64,000 nt of DNA from Phoebastria nigripes (GCA_035582835.1 JAYKAV010000900.1:525539-589538); one strand, 5' to 3'. Numbered from the stretch's first letter, positions 1 to 14,100 are shown. The notes: generated by a model not told the origin, from the sequence alone. Program-made: numbers and translations.

Positions 1-1439
1 AAGCCTGTGTATTAATTGGCAAATATCTCTTTCATTTTCCTATCCGCTAAGACCTCTGAATTTCAATAAATATAAATATATATAGTGAATCACAAAGTTA
101 GAAGAAATATTTTCTTACATTTATTTGAAAAGTAGTCATCTTTTATTACAAACAACTGCTTGTTCTTTATACTGCAGACAAAACCCTTCTATACTTATGG
201 TAAGGATTCATTTTACTTTATAAAGAGGAAATTTAAGCAAAAATAAATCTGAAAGTTTTTTTCATGTAAATTAAAATTTAAATCATCATGGATAAGCTTT
301 ACTGTTATAGAAGGTTTTTGAGAAGGGCAGTGGNGCCAAATATCATGATATTTCTTCTGTACATAGACCTCAATTTTTATGACTGTCTGATTCATTTTTG
401 CTCTTACAGAGGCCATTTTCAGTTGGTATGCTTGGGATTACTCTTTTGCCATTACTTAACATGTTAACTAGTAAGTACAAGAGAATTCTTTTGTCATCAC
501 CTTCAAAGTATGCATTAAATTATGAATAAACACTTTTAAGGCCATTTTTGTCCATATTAAAAATTCATTTCTTTCAATCTTGTAGCAGAATATTCAGCCT
601 TTTCAGTTTTTGTTTAGAATCTTAATGAGTATTTCTGCCGTTCCTGAATTCTTTTGCTATAGCTTCCAGAGGCAGATTTAAAATTTAAATGTAAACTAAG
701 CTAAACCACTGCTCTGTTACCCTGAAATTCCATGTCTGGTGTATCTGTCAGCTGTAGAAATCATCAGTTCTAATGGCAAATGATTTAATCCCTTCTTGAT
801 GGGAGTGGTGTACGGATAGGATGCAAGACACTGGTTGTTATGTGTCAGCAGAGCAGGGCAAGACAGGAAGCAAAAGTACAGTTTTGAACCACAAAACCTA
901 TGGACCAACCTCACTGACACCAGCATAACACTGAAAACGAAATGAAAAATCATAAGTTCAAGCTGTTATGCTGATTTGATCCCTAAACTAGCACAGAAGT
1001 AGTCAGCAAGGGTGCCATTCGATGCCAATAGTTGTTTCACTTTTTTATCAAGTGGTTTCCTAGAAAATAACTGTGCCCATCATCAGTCAAACAGCCAGAT
1101 GCTTGCTAGTTCGACTCCAATGCCCTAGGGCAAAAGTCAAAGTTCCTGAGTGGTAAAACTGCTACTCTGTTACTCAAGCACAGCTGTCTCATTAAAGTAC
1201 ATGGTGAATGGTTGCAGATGAGAGTCTCAGTGAATAAAATAGCAAGATTCAGAATTTTGTTGTATTTCTTCAAAGAAATCTCTTCAGAGAACATTTTGTG
1301 ATCTGCAGTCTAACTTTGCTCCTTTGTTTCTCTTTGACGCATGCAGGTACTGGATGGCTATTTCACCTACCTTAAATGAGATTCCATCACTGCAGACACT
1401 TCTTCAAGCTAAAGACTGATTCCCTCAAGTGTGATCTTC

Positions 1440-1615
1440 ACATAAAAAATAGGCCTGATGTAATTCTCACTGAATTCAACAGAAAAACTGTCACTCAGAG
1501 TGAAACCGGACTGGTTCCTTATAAGTTAATGTTCTTAACATCTTAAGGCCTCAACCGGGTTCTACTAAATAGTCAGTGGAGGGACCCTCATTGATTTAAA
1601 CGGGCTTTGGATAGA
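1440..1615. repeat. Possible ancient amniote interspersed repeat
   Basis: The stretch opens with aggcctgatgtaattctcac followed by tgaattcaac, and ends with cattgatttaaacgggcttt then ggat. Both ends resemble common reptile and bird repeats of the form GGCCTGAT with an internal TTGAAGTCAATGGG, and they lie in opposite orientations as in a palindromic element. The match is by eye, diverged and short. It could be coincidence. Confidence 0.25.
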
Positions 1616-3262
1616 TTATTTTCTGTGTTATTTCCCCATTTTCTCCATGTAGGACACCATCTTTTAAATTCTGTAAATGTTCTTTAAGTATTGATTTACT
1701 ATAATAAAAACAATGTTTGCTGCCTTTTTCATGGTTTGTGCAAGTTGCAGGATTATCTCTCTTTTTTTTGTCTCAAAAGCACTGATGGCTTTTAAGATCC
1801 TTTTTACACAGTTTTGATTAAACTTAATATATTTTAAAAGCAGAAATATACCTTTTTACGTGGCTGATTTCCAAATATCCTTAATAAAGTGAAATGTTTT
1901 GAGGATCTGAATATTAGGAAGTCTGTCTAAGAAACTTTTTATGGACATTGAAATTCTACTGATGTTCTTTCATGTTTCCATGCACCATAAGAAAGGTTAA
2001 GCTTATAACACTGAAGTAAACTTTATTTATTCTACAGCTGCAAACATAGGTTAGCTTTTCATTGTGCATATTAAATGTATCATTGGAATGCATTCAGTTA
2101 GGAGGAATGTATTTAACTCACTAAAGCTTTTCAAACAGCCATCTTCCACCTAACCCTGAAAAACCATGATCAAAGAAATTTCAGTTCTGCAAAGAGTGGT
2201 CCTTTAAAAAAGGTTGATATGGAATCCAGGCACACCAATTAATGAAAGAATGTTAAAGTTTTTTTGTGTGCGGAAAGGCAGATAGTGAATTTAAAAAATT
2301 GGTTTAGTTTGGTCACAAGTTCAGTGCAAAATGCATCACAGCAAGATTGTCTTAACTGGTCCACTAATGACCAGAATCTATTTTGAAATTGTTCAGAATA
2401 TTGCTCATAATTGGAATGGAATCACTCACATTGGTTTGATAATTGCTCTCAGAGTTAGGGTAATAAATTGCCAGTATATAGTTAGGTGAACTCATCCATG
2501 TTATTTCTTAAGCTACTAAGAGCCAACTGATATAAACAGATCACATTTTATTAATTTTCCTATCTTTTTTAGTCCACTGATTTATTGCAAAAGCTGTTAA
2601 TAAAGTTTACGTATCTCCACATCCCTCTCAGATCTTTTTAGAGTTGTCAAAATTGAAAATCTGCCATAAAAACTATGTAAATGTGAATGGCAAAACTGTT
2701 AAATGTGTTTCTTAAACATTAATGGGATGAGCCACTTGTAAAGAAAATATGAGATTGATAGAGATCTAAAAACCACAGTGTTGTTGCAGGATCACCTGTG
2801 GTTACATGAAGACTGAAAGAAAGGCCGCTTTAGTAACTGATCTTGTTAACCAATGTTATCTAATCTTGGTTATATGTTTCTATATAATCTGCTGCACCCT
2901 CAGCTATTCACATTATTGATTTAAGTTGCTTTGTGCAGCCCCACTGAAGATACTTTAACAACTCAATAGTATTAGCAAAATTCATGCTGTTTGAGAATTT
3001 TTGTTGTATGTGGCTATGGAAATGAAATTAATGGCACAGTCAGTTCTATTGGCAACATGTAAACCTACATCTTCTTTTCTGTTTTGTGCCAAATCCATGT
3101 GTTCTATTATAATTTCAGTGTAATTTTCATTTTCACAGCTAAAGATGCCACCGTTAATTGTCTAGTGGCAACTGATATAATATTATATCACTGCATTTGT
3201 AGTTTGCAAATATACATGCAAAGTATACATATATTTAGTATCAAATTTGTATATATATTATT

Positions 3263-3356
3263 AAAATATAATTCTATTACCTCCAACAGAGAAAATAATT
3301 ATCTGTCATAAAATATAATTCTGTTACTTCCAACAGANGAAATAATTATCTGTCAG
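3263..3356. repeat. 47-bp tandem duplication
   Basis: There are two head-to-tail copies of a 47-bp unit (3263-3309 and 3310-3356). Each starts aaaatataattct and ends ataattatctgtca. They differ at only a few positions, one of them an ambiguous base at 3338. The high identity in an otherwise diverged intron suggests a recent slippage or duplication event. It is not a known transposon. Confidence 0.9.
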
Positions 3357-5454
3357 TCTTACATGCACTAATCTGTTCCATTAATTAACTACCAGTTTCC
3401 CAATTATAAATCTGAGGTTACGGTTTCCCGTAATAAATCCCATCCCATTCCTTGTAGCCTGATTCAGAAAAATTAACCAATTTTGCTGTTAGCAGAGACC
3501 AAGATAATACTACTTGTTTCTGTGTCTCCCTTGCTTAATAATTTTCATGTGTGGGCATCCATTTCAGGAAATAAAGTATGGAACATGTGGTGAATTTTAT
3601 GCCAAATTCTTCCCCTGAGGCTTTCCTTGATGTTGGTCAGCTTGCTAAATCTTGATGCTTTATAGGGTTATTCTATTAGCCAATAGGCACAATGTTAACC
3701 TACCATGACTGTCAGCAAAAATCAGCATGTATGCTATAGTGATATTTGATATCCAGTAGCTAGAAAATAACTAAGTAGCATATTTTTAGAAAAGAACAAA
3801 TGTTCATTTATCATGTTTTCTCCCTTTTCTCTCCCTCCCTTTGCCCCTGTTGATGTTCCAGCTTCTCTGCTTTTGGTTTTGAAAACATGTTGTCTGAACA
3901 AGAATGTTTCCAAGGATTATTATGTACTTGTTCCTTTTTCCAAGCCTTATTTTTCAAGATAGTTTAAATGCTCTTTTTTCCCACTCCTCTGCTGGCAAAA
4001 TTGGTTGGTTGCTTTGACTGAGCAAACTCTTGGCTTTCACAGAAAGCTTTTGATTTGGTAAGTTTTATTTATTATGAGAAAGACCTTGTACCCAGTAAAT
4101 TCAGAGATAGGAGTTTCATTCTTTCTATTAATAAAACTGCAACAACTAGTTAACCAGCTTTTTGACTATAATCTACCCTAAAATAATGTTTGGGGCTGGA
4201 AATATGACCATAAGGACACCTTCATACTGTTTTCAGTGACAAACACACCATAGTATAACAAAGCTCTTAATTTTGTTTCCATTTTAAAAAATGCACAATT
4301 ACTGGTTATGTAAACCTCCTTATTTGTGTTTTGGTCATATGAAGGATGTTTTTCTCATTAGTGGTAACCAAGCAGGACACCCATTAAAGAGATATTTAGT
4401 GAATTGTTTAATTTGAAGCACTTTTCCCACAAGTGGGATGATTGAATTTCTGGAGCTTTTATAGACTTATTTAATTCATGAAGAATTTGGTTATTCCCAT
4501 GTTTTGGGTGGGGTTTAATGACTATGAATAGATGACAGATGCAACTATCTTCCTGATTCTAGTACTGTCAAAATAAAACCAGAGTTTTTCCAGCAATAAA
4601 TGGTTTTTTCTATATTCATCCCTAAGTTTTAACTTGTTACTTAGGTATCTCAGATTTTTAACCCCTTTTTGTCTTCTTTTTTCTAAATTCTTCATGGTTT
4701 CATTCCTGACTGCACTCTGTGGCAAGATTTTTCTTTCCTTCATGTTGACTTCCAATTTTATCTCCACAGTTTCACTTCAAATATATTTCTTTGAGCACAC
4801 AGCATATACCAGGAGAGAGCATCTCCTGTTCTCTTACGGCACTGTGCCAGGACACCAGAATCCCAACAAAGACCAGAAATCCTCTAGAGAAATTGGTATC
4901 AACAGCTTCCCTAAACCCTTCATCGTTTCTTGGCTGCCCAAGACTACTTTTGTCTGGGCAGTTTATTGCTTTATAGTGATCTTCAAGGACATCACTCAAA
5001 AAGCTCTAGTGATTACCCTTTCTCATAAAGACAGATTTAATGCAAAGTATCTGTATATGGTTAATAGCATGACGGTTACTATATCTCTGAATCTTTCTCA
5101 GTTTTGGTGAAAAGCATTCTGTTTTGTTCCCACTCCTTGTGAAGATACCAATAGCACGGTTTGGCTCATTTCAGTGCTGAGGGAGGTGTCAATTTATTCA
5201 CACTAAACAAATGTTATTTACTGAATCGCAGTCTCTCTCTAGCATGGCCTTGCAGATATTTAGGTGATTAGTTATCAACTGAACATAAGGTGTCTGTGAT
5301 ACTCTCAGAGAAATGACCTAATTTTCTATCTGTTTCTTGGTGCAACAGTGTTTTCTGGTTTCTGTCAAAAGAAGCCAACCATCTGGGCGAACAGAACCGT
5401 CCACTCAAATAATCATTCCATCTCCAGCACCTATGTATCCATCTGAAGAAAATA

Positions 5455-5940
5455 TCTGGCTCTTGCTAGCATAGTACCTGAGCTCTTCATTGTCTCTAAT
5501 CCATCTAGTACCATGACAGATCTGAGAGACTTGTTGGGAAGAATTCAGGCAAAGAAGATGGTACTGGGTTGCTGGGCAGGTTATTCTGCAGAGCACCCAG
5601 GGGTTCCACTTCTGCCCTCACTGCTGCCTAAAGCAGTGTCTTGGCCACAATGCGCTAGGTACACACTCATCTTTCATTCGCAAGGTCCCAGGTTCTGCAG
5701 TTTAGATATAGACAGAGAGATTCTTCCTTTCACGTAATGCCACATAGAAGAAATACATGCATGGGTTAGTGCGGGTGCTGGAAACATCTCTCCAACTCAG
5801 TGGAGCAATGCCTTCAGATTATCATACTTTGGTATCACTCCATAGCATTGTATTATGATTAAGTGACTTGCTCAAGGAAATCTGTGGCTGAATAGGGATT
5901 TCTCAGTTCCTAGATTAGACACTTACTGGGCCTCTTATTT
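5455..5940 (+). repeat. Possible ancient SINE/MIR-like remnant in two pieces
   Basis: The left piece (about 5456-5510) contains ctcttgctagcatagtacct followed by gagctcttca. The right piece (about 5858-5930) contains gattaagtgacttgctcaag, a gtggctga core, and ctcagttcctagattagaca. Both resemble parts of one widespread reptile/bird repeat, where the right-hand block reads like the CORE/MIR type 'aagtgacttgcccaaggtca'. About 340 bp of unrelated sequence lies between them, so this may be an interrupted copy. The evidence is recall-based and weak. Confidence 0.3.
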
Positions 5941-6346
5941 CATTGAAAGAGGAACTAATAAGTCTAACTGGTCTATCCTCTAATATATGTCTGGAGGAAT
6001 ATTAAAAGAAATTTGGTATATTTCAGATTTGTCAGCCTTGCAGACACACCCAGCAATGGACACCATAGCTGAATTCTGAAGTTATTCAGAAAAAGAGGGA
6101 TGGCTAGCCATTGGAAGCAAATCGAGACAGCAGCACATCAGCATGTCTTCAGTCTTCATAAATGTAGCCCCTCTTATGCTGCACTCCAGCTTTTACAGTT
6201 AATTCTGTTCACCAATTCTTTGGCACATGATACATAAAAACATATGGTAAGGTTTTACATGTAATAATAGTTTAAAATGAAGTTAAGAAAGAATGCTGTT
6301 TATTCTTTGTGAATGCCTTTTTTGAGCTAGCAGCATTATTTATCTA

Positions 6347-7248
<902 letters not shown>

Positions 7249-7328
7249 CTATGGGGGTCTTTGGTGCTGGGTATGATATGAACACATTCTCTCTTGTAAA
7301 ATGCTCTTTCTATCCATGATTTCTGTGC
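7249..7328 (-). CDS. TRPM3: TRPM3 coding exon (N-terminal, 80 nt)
   Basis: This is an internal coding exon of transient receptor potential melastatin 3, a calcium-permeable plasma-membrane cation channel. Read on the minus strand it gives 26 codons plus two bases: AQKSWIERAFYKREC, then VHIIPSTKDPH, with AG left over as the first two bases of an Arg codon. This is the sequence I recall for vertebrate TRPM3 just before the melastatin homology region. The acceptor is a long pyrimidine run ending in ttttttag at 7329-7330, and the donor is AG/gtaatt at 7248. The exon starts in phase 0, which fits the known splicing of different TRPM3 first exons onto this same Ala-Gln-Lys-Ser-Trp boundary, and it ends in phase 2. 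The leftover AG joins the G that opens the next exon at 6569 to restore Arg. TRPM1 has a related but clearly different sequence here. The exon contains no Met, so the start codon must lie in an upstream exon. Confidence 0.95.
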
Positions 7329-7885
7329 CTAAAAAAGAGAAAGGAAATGCCGTGAGCTCTGTTTGCTTATTAAACACAACTTATAGTACAACTGAAGAGA
7401 AACTTCAAACATAAAAGAAAATGTCACTGACTTTACAGATATGCAGTGCACATTTTGCACAGAGCAAACATTTTCCATTAGAACTATGAACCTTCTAGAG
7501 TTAAGCACCCAGCACAAGCTCTTAAGATTGTTTTCGTATTCACTAGCCAGATGACTTTGATGCTGTCATCTCTATTCTCATAGCACGAATCACTGGAGAA
7601 GAATTAATTCAAACTGTAAAGCTTTCTGCATGGTAGAGAAAAAACACACCTATTCATTAAAAATACTTTAAAAAAAATCTATTTCCATTTTAGTGATTCA
7701 ACTAAATCAGCTCTAATTAAAAAAAAAACAAAAACAAAAAACCTCACAGACTAGGAAATAAATATCTCACAATAAAACTTATAACACCATGATTCCAATG
7801 TAATTTTTCATACAAGTACTGAGAGTGCTGTTTAACATGGAGCCAGAAAATACAGTTTAATATGCGGACAACTTAATGGAAGGAG

Positions 7886-7908
7886 AAAAAAAAAAAAAAA
7901 AAAAAAAA
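7886..7908. repeat. Poly(A) run of 23
   Basis: This is an uninterrupted stretch of 23 A on the plus strand, 560 bp upstream of the 80-nt TRPM3 exon. No retroposed body is seen on its 5' side and no matching target duplication was found, so it is listed as a simple repeat. On the minus (TRPM3 sense) strand it reads as a long U tract. Confidence 0.9.
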
Positions 7909-8588
7909 GGAAGATCTGTTTCTGAAACGAGACACAAAAAACTTTGATACATCAAGAGTCAGATGACCAGCTGATGTAACCTCTAAAATTGCTTGAGTTC
8001 AATGAAGCTATGCCTGTTTATAACACTCAAGATCTTCCCCCACATATTCGCAAGAAAGCAAGTAATTTCCCTTAGCATAGTCTTAATTTTCAGATACACA
8101 AGAGATCTTTTTTAAAATAAAGATAGATAGGTAGGAAAGAAAAAAACCCCAAAACAACAAACAAGAGACTTTCAGAGTAGTGAGATATTTTTAATTATCT
8201 AGGCAGTCCTCACTCCATATAATATGAATTCTGGCAAGCTCTCTAAAAGATTCCCTCAGGTAGAATTCAATTATTTCAAATTACCTATTGAATTGCACAG
8301 CATAAACAGAACTATAAACTATGAACTATGACAAAGTTATCTGAGAGTTAAGTAATATGAAATGAGCTTCAGATAATTTAAAGGAAATCTGAGCATCTTG
8401 CCTCTATAAAAAGAGAAAATATGAAATTGCCTTTATAACATTACCTAACTAACTAATGTTACCTTTGACTATGTAAGGTTAGATAGTAACCTATCTAAGT
8501 ATTGTCTTTACTTACTAATGTTACCTTACTAACTATCTAATGTTACCTTTTTGTCAACTCAGTCTGCATCCTGTTTTTCATGTTTAAA

Positions 8589-8610
8589 CCCAGAAACCTG
8601 TGTTTCTGGG
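8589..8610. repeat. Perfect 9-bp stem, 4-nt loop hairpin
   Basis: The sequence cccagaaac-ctgt-gtttctggg forms a perfect inverted repeat with a tetraloop. No run of T follows and no gene is nearby, so no terminator or microRNA role is claimed. It lies beside a degenerate array of ctaatgttacctt-like motifs at about 8443-8553. Confidence 0.6.
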
Positions 8611-10811
8611 ACTTTTGAAAATCATTGTGAACTGTGGAAATTTCTTGGAGTCAATGAATGTCACTAGTATAAACTATAAAGTACCATAATAAGAATGTCT
8701 AGCTACATTCATTACTTATCACTCAGTACATAAAAAGTTTTTATTTTATTTTTCACAGAAGATAATCCCTTATTGGATCTAGTGGTCATTCATGTCACAA
8801 TGTCACAACAATATTTTATCTTTTCTCTATGTACATTTTTATTTGAAAAATCTGCTAGACTTCGTATTTTGTAGGAATGGCAGACACCCTAACATGACTT
8901 TTACAGTCAGGAAAAAGTAAAGTCTATTAAAATAAATAGAACTGTATTTGATTGTTCTTCCTTACTGTAGCAAACAGAAAGTTACTATATTATAGAATGT
9001 GGGGCAAGATTTGTTTCATGTTTAAGCAAAGAAATTAATAGAAATTAAATAGAAATTTTGAAAAATCTAAAAAAGTTTTACTTTACATAGGAGAGATTAA
9101 CTTGAAGTTCTAATTTATTATAACTTCTAAATGCTTACAAGCTTATGATGCAGGCAATAATAATCATCATCATCATAATCACATATATTATACAGTCAAA
9201 TCAGCTTACAAGTCTAGTGCATCATTGAGTAATTTCTCAATTTAGTAGTCTTTTCAGGCAAAGAAAGACTTTTTATAAACTAACTTTCTAGAACTGTCAA
9301 GGCATCCAGAGTGGACTTTATGAACTTCATTTGACCCTCTTGCTGTGGAACTTTTGAAGCTAAACTACATGGGAAAATTAGTTTTTTTTTTTTGTTGTTG
9401 AGTATTGTAGAGAAAGAAAGGAAGTTACAGTTATCATTCAGGTATTGCAATGCTAACATTTGAAATTACATACTTTACAGTATGGACCACACATTCTTGA
9501 AATTTCTCCCCTTCGAGCTCCAAGAGTACACAAGCTTTCGTATTGCCTTAAGAAGACACACACTGATAAGAAGCTGCAGATTTATTAATCCCCTTTGTTG
9601 TATATATATACACAGTACCTTTTTGACAAAAAAGGAACACTTATAGAATAATGCTGGTTTTACTTTCATGCTTGTTTGTTTTAACACTAAATACCTGTCT
9701 GCAATATCCTTTATGTTCTCTAGAAAGCATGAAAAGCTTTTATAAGCCAACTTTTCTTCCTGGCATCCAAAATCAGCTCCTGCTGCAGAGCTTACACAGC
9801 ATATGATTATCATTCATCTTGCCAAGACTCCCTAAAAATATCCTTTATTGAATTTCATAAATTTTGCATACTTTTCTGCAAACAATTTACATTGGTGAAT
9901 TTACTTACTACACAGACCTAATGTATCTTTTATAAAGATGGCCACTAATTCAATTTCTCTAAGCCTCAAGATCCAATACAAAAAGGTGCCATAACAGGTA
10001 CTTCACTGAAAACTTTTTTTTTAGGTATAAAATCAGCCTTTCAAAAACCAAGAAACTGACATTTAAAATTTGTTTTCCTACTCTTTTTCATACTGTTTTT
10101 GCAAGTAGAAAAGAAAGCCAGCTATGTTAAATATACTAATAATTTGCATTTGAATTTTCATCATACTTCTTCAAATGTAATATTGCAACAATAATAGTCT
10201 GGTTTAAATAGTCCTTTATTCACATCAGGAAAAAAGACTTTCCAGCTTTTACATCTCAAACAATATACTATCCTACCCGACAGAGTCATGATACCAAAAT
10301 ACACGATTTACTCATTTCATAATTCCTTGTCCTTCCAAACCAAAAAGAAAGCATCTGGTTTCACTGCCTGATGCCAGTTATCTTTCTGTGACAGAGATCA
10401 TTTGCAAAGAAATACAAGGTTCAGAGATATAATAAATTAGGTAACTTGCCATAGAATCTTCATAACAAAATTAGAATAACTTGAGGAAATAAACACATTC
10501 ATAACAAAACAGTCTGTATTAAACTCTTGTTACTAATATGAAATAATAAAATAGTAAAAGTTTAGAAAAGTATAGCAAAGTATTTTCAAGAATAGTAGAA
10601 CAAGAATCTTATCTTCTCTTTCTCTTATTTCATAAGCACTCCTTCAGTATTAATTCATAAGACAATTTAAAGTCCACAATGAATTCCTAAAGTACATGCC
10701 ATACTTATACTTGGATTTAGTTTACTCATAGCTTAGATCTCCAGGTTAAGTCTCTCTCTTTATTAATGTAGCTGCAAAATCCCACCAAGAACATTTTTTC
10801 TCCCTCTTTAC

Positions 10812-10912
10812 CTGAGCATCAAACTTGGTGTTTAAGTCTGTCCCGGAGCAAACTCTGCTGTCCACATTTCCCTGCTGCTGGTCATTGCTAATAACACATT
10901 TGTGACCGCCCC
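10812..10912 (-). CDS. Candidate TRPM3 alternative 5' exon (unconfirmed)
   Basis: This is a minus-strand candidate ending in the good donor GCTCAG/gtaaag (GT at 10810-10811). If read so that it joins the 80-nt TRPM3 exon in phase 0, the frame is open for 33 codons back to a possible acceptor ttgttcag at 10913-10914. It gives GGHKCVISNDQQQGNVDS, then RVCSGTDLNTKFDAQ. The upstream frame meets a stop shortly before that acceptor, and the frame has no Met, so it would have to be an internal exon or the coding-compatible end of a non-coding first exon. It lies 3.5 kb upstream of the 80-nt exon within a CpG-enriched patch. I do not recognise the peptide from known TRPM3 isoforms. The acceptor has a weak pyrimidine tract. 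It could be chance. Confidence 0.28.
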
Positions 10913-11180
10913 CTGAACAAGGTGATCAGTCCATCCGCAGCACAGAGATGTGAGGGCGAGCAAAGCCCTTGCACCCATTAGCTGCTTGGAATGTGCTGCT
11001 GTGGGATTAGCCTCGTTAAGGGTTCGGTGGACAGTCACCCGCAGCCCCACAACACCGCTTGGTTTGAACATCTGATCTGATGCCAAAAGAAAAACAAATC
11101 CCCTGAGAGCTTGGATTTAACTTGCACAAGCCTTGACGGGCTTTTTTCCCCCCCTCTTCTTTCCCCCTTAGAGAACGAGC
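10840..11180 (-). promoter_or_regulatory. CpG-enriched patch, possible internal promoter or enhancer
   Basis: About ten CpG dinucleotides fall within roughly 300 bp here (for example in tcccgg, accgcccc, tccgcag, gggcgag, ttcggtgg, acccgc, caccgc and gacgggc). The flanks are nearly CpG-free and AT-rich. Retention of CpG in a vertebrate intron suggests the patch is unmethylated in the germline or under constraint. TRPM3 is known to use several promoters, so a minus-strand alternative start feeding the donor at 10811 is a reasonable guess. No clear TATA box is seen. An enhancer would look the same. Confidence 0.3.
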
Positions 11181-14100
11181 TTGTGAAAGTGTGATAAGGT
11201 GCCCTGAGTTCTTAAGTTCAACCCAGGAAAACAAATCCTTTAAAAGAAACAGTGTACTAAGCTGGAAAGAACCTGAGCACACAAGAGAGATTGTTAATCT
11301 CTGAAGAATGAAACCGGTGTGTTTATTGGGTAACTGTGGGAAATCTATACACAGCTGAAATATATTGCAATTAATCAACAATGGCATTTTTCCAAAGAAG
11401 CTGGGGTTTGTCACTGTTGCTCACCACAGTTGCTGTACTGTAGTGAATGTAACTTTTCAGAAAGTCATAAATATAAACCTTTGCCTTTCAGAGACAAGCA
11501 TTGTTTTCAGCTTAATTAAAAGTTTGTAATTTAAAACACAACTTGAATGTTTACAAATTTGGGGACTACATCTTTACTGTACCCTCTTGATATCAACACT
11601 GAAGAACAACCGTTTCGTACAAACAACACTTAGATTTTTTTAGTACATAGCAAATATGCAAAATTACTTCAAGAGTTTTCCAAATATGAAATATTTTTAC
11701 TCTTCCCCCGTCCCGACCAAGTTTGGATGAATTCCTCTCTACTCCTACATATGCATACATACCCTCCTTTCCTTTTCAATAAGGCTGCATCTAATGCATG
11801 GAAAACATTCTGTCCACCCTTGGCACTGATGAATACACAAGCACTAAACTTTTCTGCATGTACATTAGTTCCAATGGGCTCAGGATGGGCAAGGCTGAGC
11901 ATATGCATCAACTTCTAAACTTCTTATACCACCACACATGTTGAAAAGCTTCTGCTAGGCTGGCTAATTCATGAGATTTTTTTTTCTCTCTTGGTTCCCC
12001 GAGTTTTTTGTGTAAAATACATACATGTATTTTGTATGCAATGTATATATGAAGTATGTACATATACACTCTCTGTATGCATATATATACACACTCTGTT
12101 CCAGCAAAGCTACGACCTGTGAGATTTCTGCACCATGCAATTCAGAGCAACAGAGACCATGTGCACATCTTGTGAGATCTCTTTAGCACAGGATTAGACC
12201 AAAGATGGTCTGTGGAGAACAGCGAAGGTAGAGAAAGTTGCAGCGTCAAGAGAGCAGCTAGTAAGCAGCTCAAGGTAAAGAATATGATTGGGAGTCAACA
12301 GGAGAAGACTGCTTGCATTTTAACACAAGGGAATTTGATTTGGTTGAGACGGTGGAGGAAAGAGTGAGGGGAGGAAAGGAAAGATTTCACATGGTTGAGA
12401 TAACTGAGTGAAAATCCAAATCTGACTTTGAAGTGAAACTTCAGTACTTGGACTTGACAAGATTCTGGAGATTGTTCCTGGATTCAGGTTTCAGCTTGCA
12501 AAGTAACCTGGGGCAAAAGCCACATCTTTCGTCTCAAGAAATCAACACAAGCAACAACAGTTATACTCATTCGCATATGTCACCCAGTGGTGCTGTGAAG
12601 GATGTTTTATAGATAGGGACTTAGATAGAGTTGGCATATGCCACTGATGCTACAGGAAATTACAACTGTCTTTGCCATAGTTCATTTAAAGATGCATTAA
12701 TATTATGACTCTGGCAATGAAACTACCAGTGCCATAGATACTCCTATATTTTGAAGAAATAATAAAGAAACAGCCAATAAGCAGAGATAGCTGGTTTTTT
12801 TTCCATATGGTGCAACTGCAAAATAATGCTTTCAGAGAGGTGGATGCTGCACATTTAATGCTACAAACATACACATTATTTACATTTTCAACCCAGCTCA
12901 CTATTAATGAAACGAACTCTCAAACAGCAGTTAGCAATGAGCTCACTACTGACTCCTCACAAAAGAGGAGAGCAATTATTAAAAATTAATCAAGAACAGA
13001 AATTTTTCAGGAAGACGAATTCTGTCAGATTTTAACATGATATGTAGCTGGGATGCTTAACTGCTGACCTCTGAATTAACATTATTTTAAAAAGAGCACC
13101 AAGAGTGACAATTTTAGAAACCTGCAATTTCAGTGGCAGAGCAGAACTGGAGGCAGTTCTAACCCTCTGCTTCCCAACTTTATCTTCAACAAGTAACCAG
13201 GTTATAAGACAGGTTTCATTGGGGTAAGAGAGGTGGTGTTAAAAGCCTTTCTCTACTTTGCAGTGGGGCAGAGCAGCTGGACAGGCAACGGAGTATTACT
13301 GAAGCAAATTACAGACAGGATTTACAGGAGCATCTGGTGACTGAACTGCATCAGTGCTATTGCAAGCTGATGCGATTAGTGTTCCTTAATCAAATGGGCA
13401 CTTTTGCAAATCCCACTGTCTCTGAGTAAAGACCCTGTATCTGTAAACTTCTATAGCTAGATTAGTACAAAGGATGGCAATGCTTCAATATAACCTTATT
13501 ACTTGCTGTGCTCAAGCCAAATTTCTACCCCTCCTTTCAGCGTTGCCCAATTATAAGCATTGTAAGCACTTTTATGCCTTGCTAGAAGTATTAGGAATTC
13601 AGCCCTCTGGACATTAAGATAGGGATCATTAGACTGGCCCAAAATGTTTCATTTTCTAACAGGCGTTTATTACTAGTAGTATCTTAGATGCTGGCCATCA
13701 GGCCTTTACCCACTAGAGCTGTACTTCTGTACATTTTGTTCTTCTTCTAACTGATTTCCCAAACACTTTATCATCAGAGTTGTTCCAAGAACAATGTTGA
13801 ATTGTCTTGAAAATCAAGCTGTATTCAGTACAGAGTAGGAAGGCATAGAATGCAGTCATTTATTACTACAGTATGTTACAGAATTTATGTTAGCATTGTT
13901 TACCAGATGTAATTTTTAAACTGTACTTAGAAGAAATAGAGTAATTTAAAAATAACTGGGAACTTTTCACTCAATAGTTTATGATTTTAAGCATTATATC
14001 TGTCATTTTTCTCACTGCAAAGTAACAGAAATTAACATTGTATGTCTCTTAATGCTGCTATGCAAATTTGTATTTATGCTTTATATACTTTCAAAACATT

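Larger units (their letters stand above)
7329..10811. other. TRPM3 upstream intron, left section
   Basis: This is AT-rich intronic DNA. It contains the 23-A run (7886-7908), the hairpin (8589-8610), a loose repeat of taatgttacct motifs (about 8443-8553) and a short (ATC/ATA) microsatellite at about 9157-9183. I see no convincing exon before the candidate at 10812-10912. Confidence 0.6.

Noticed and set aside
4634..5110. 158-codon plus-strand open frame
   Set aside because: It starts at TTG, has no splice or promoter support, overlaps other open frames on the opposite strand and resembles no family.
7886..7908. Poly(A) run as the tail of a retroposed gene
   Set aside because: No retroposed body or flanking direct repeats found on the 5' side.
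9475..9813. 112-codon minus-strand open frame upstream of TRPM3
   Set aside because: It does not join in phase to the TRPM3 exon through a good donor, and the composition is random-looking.
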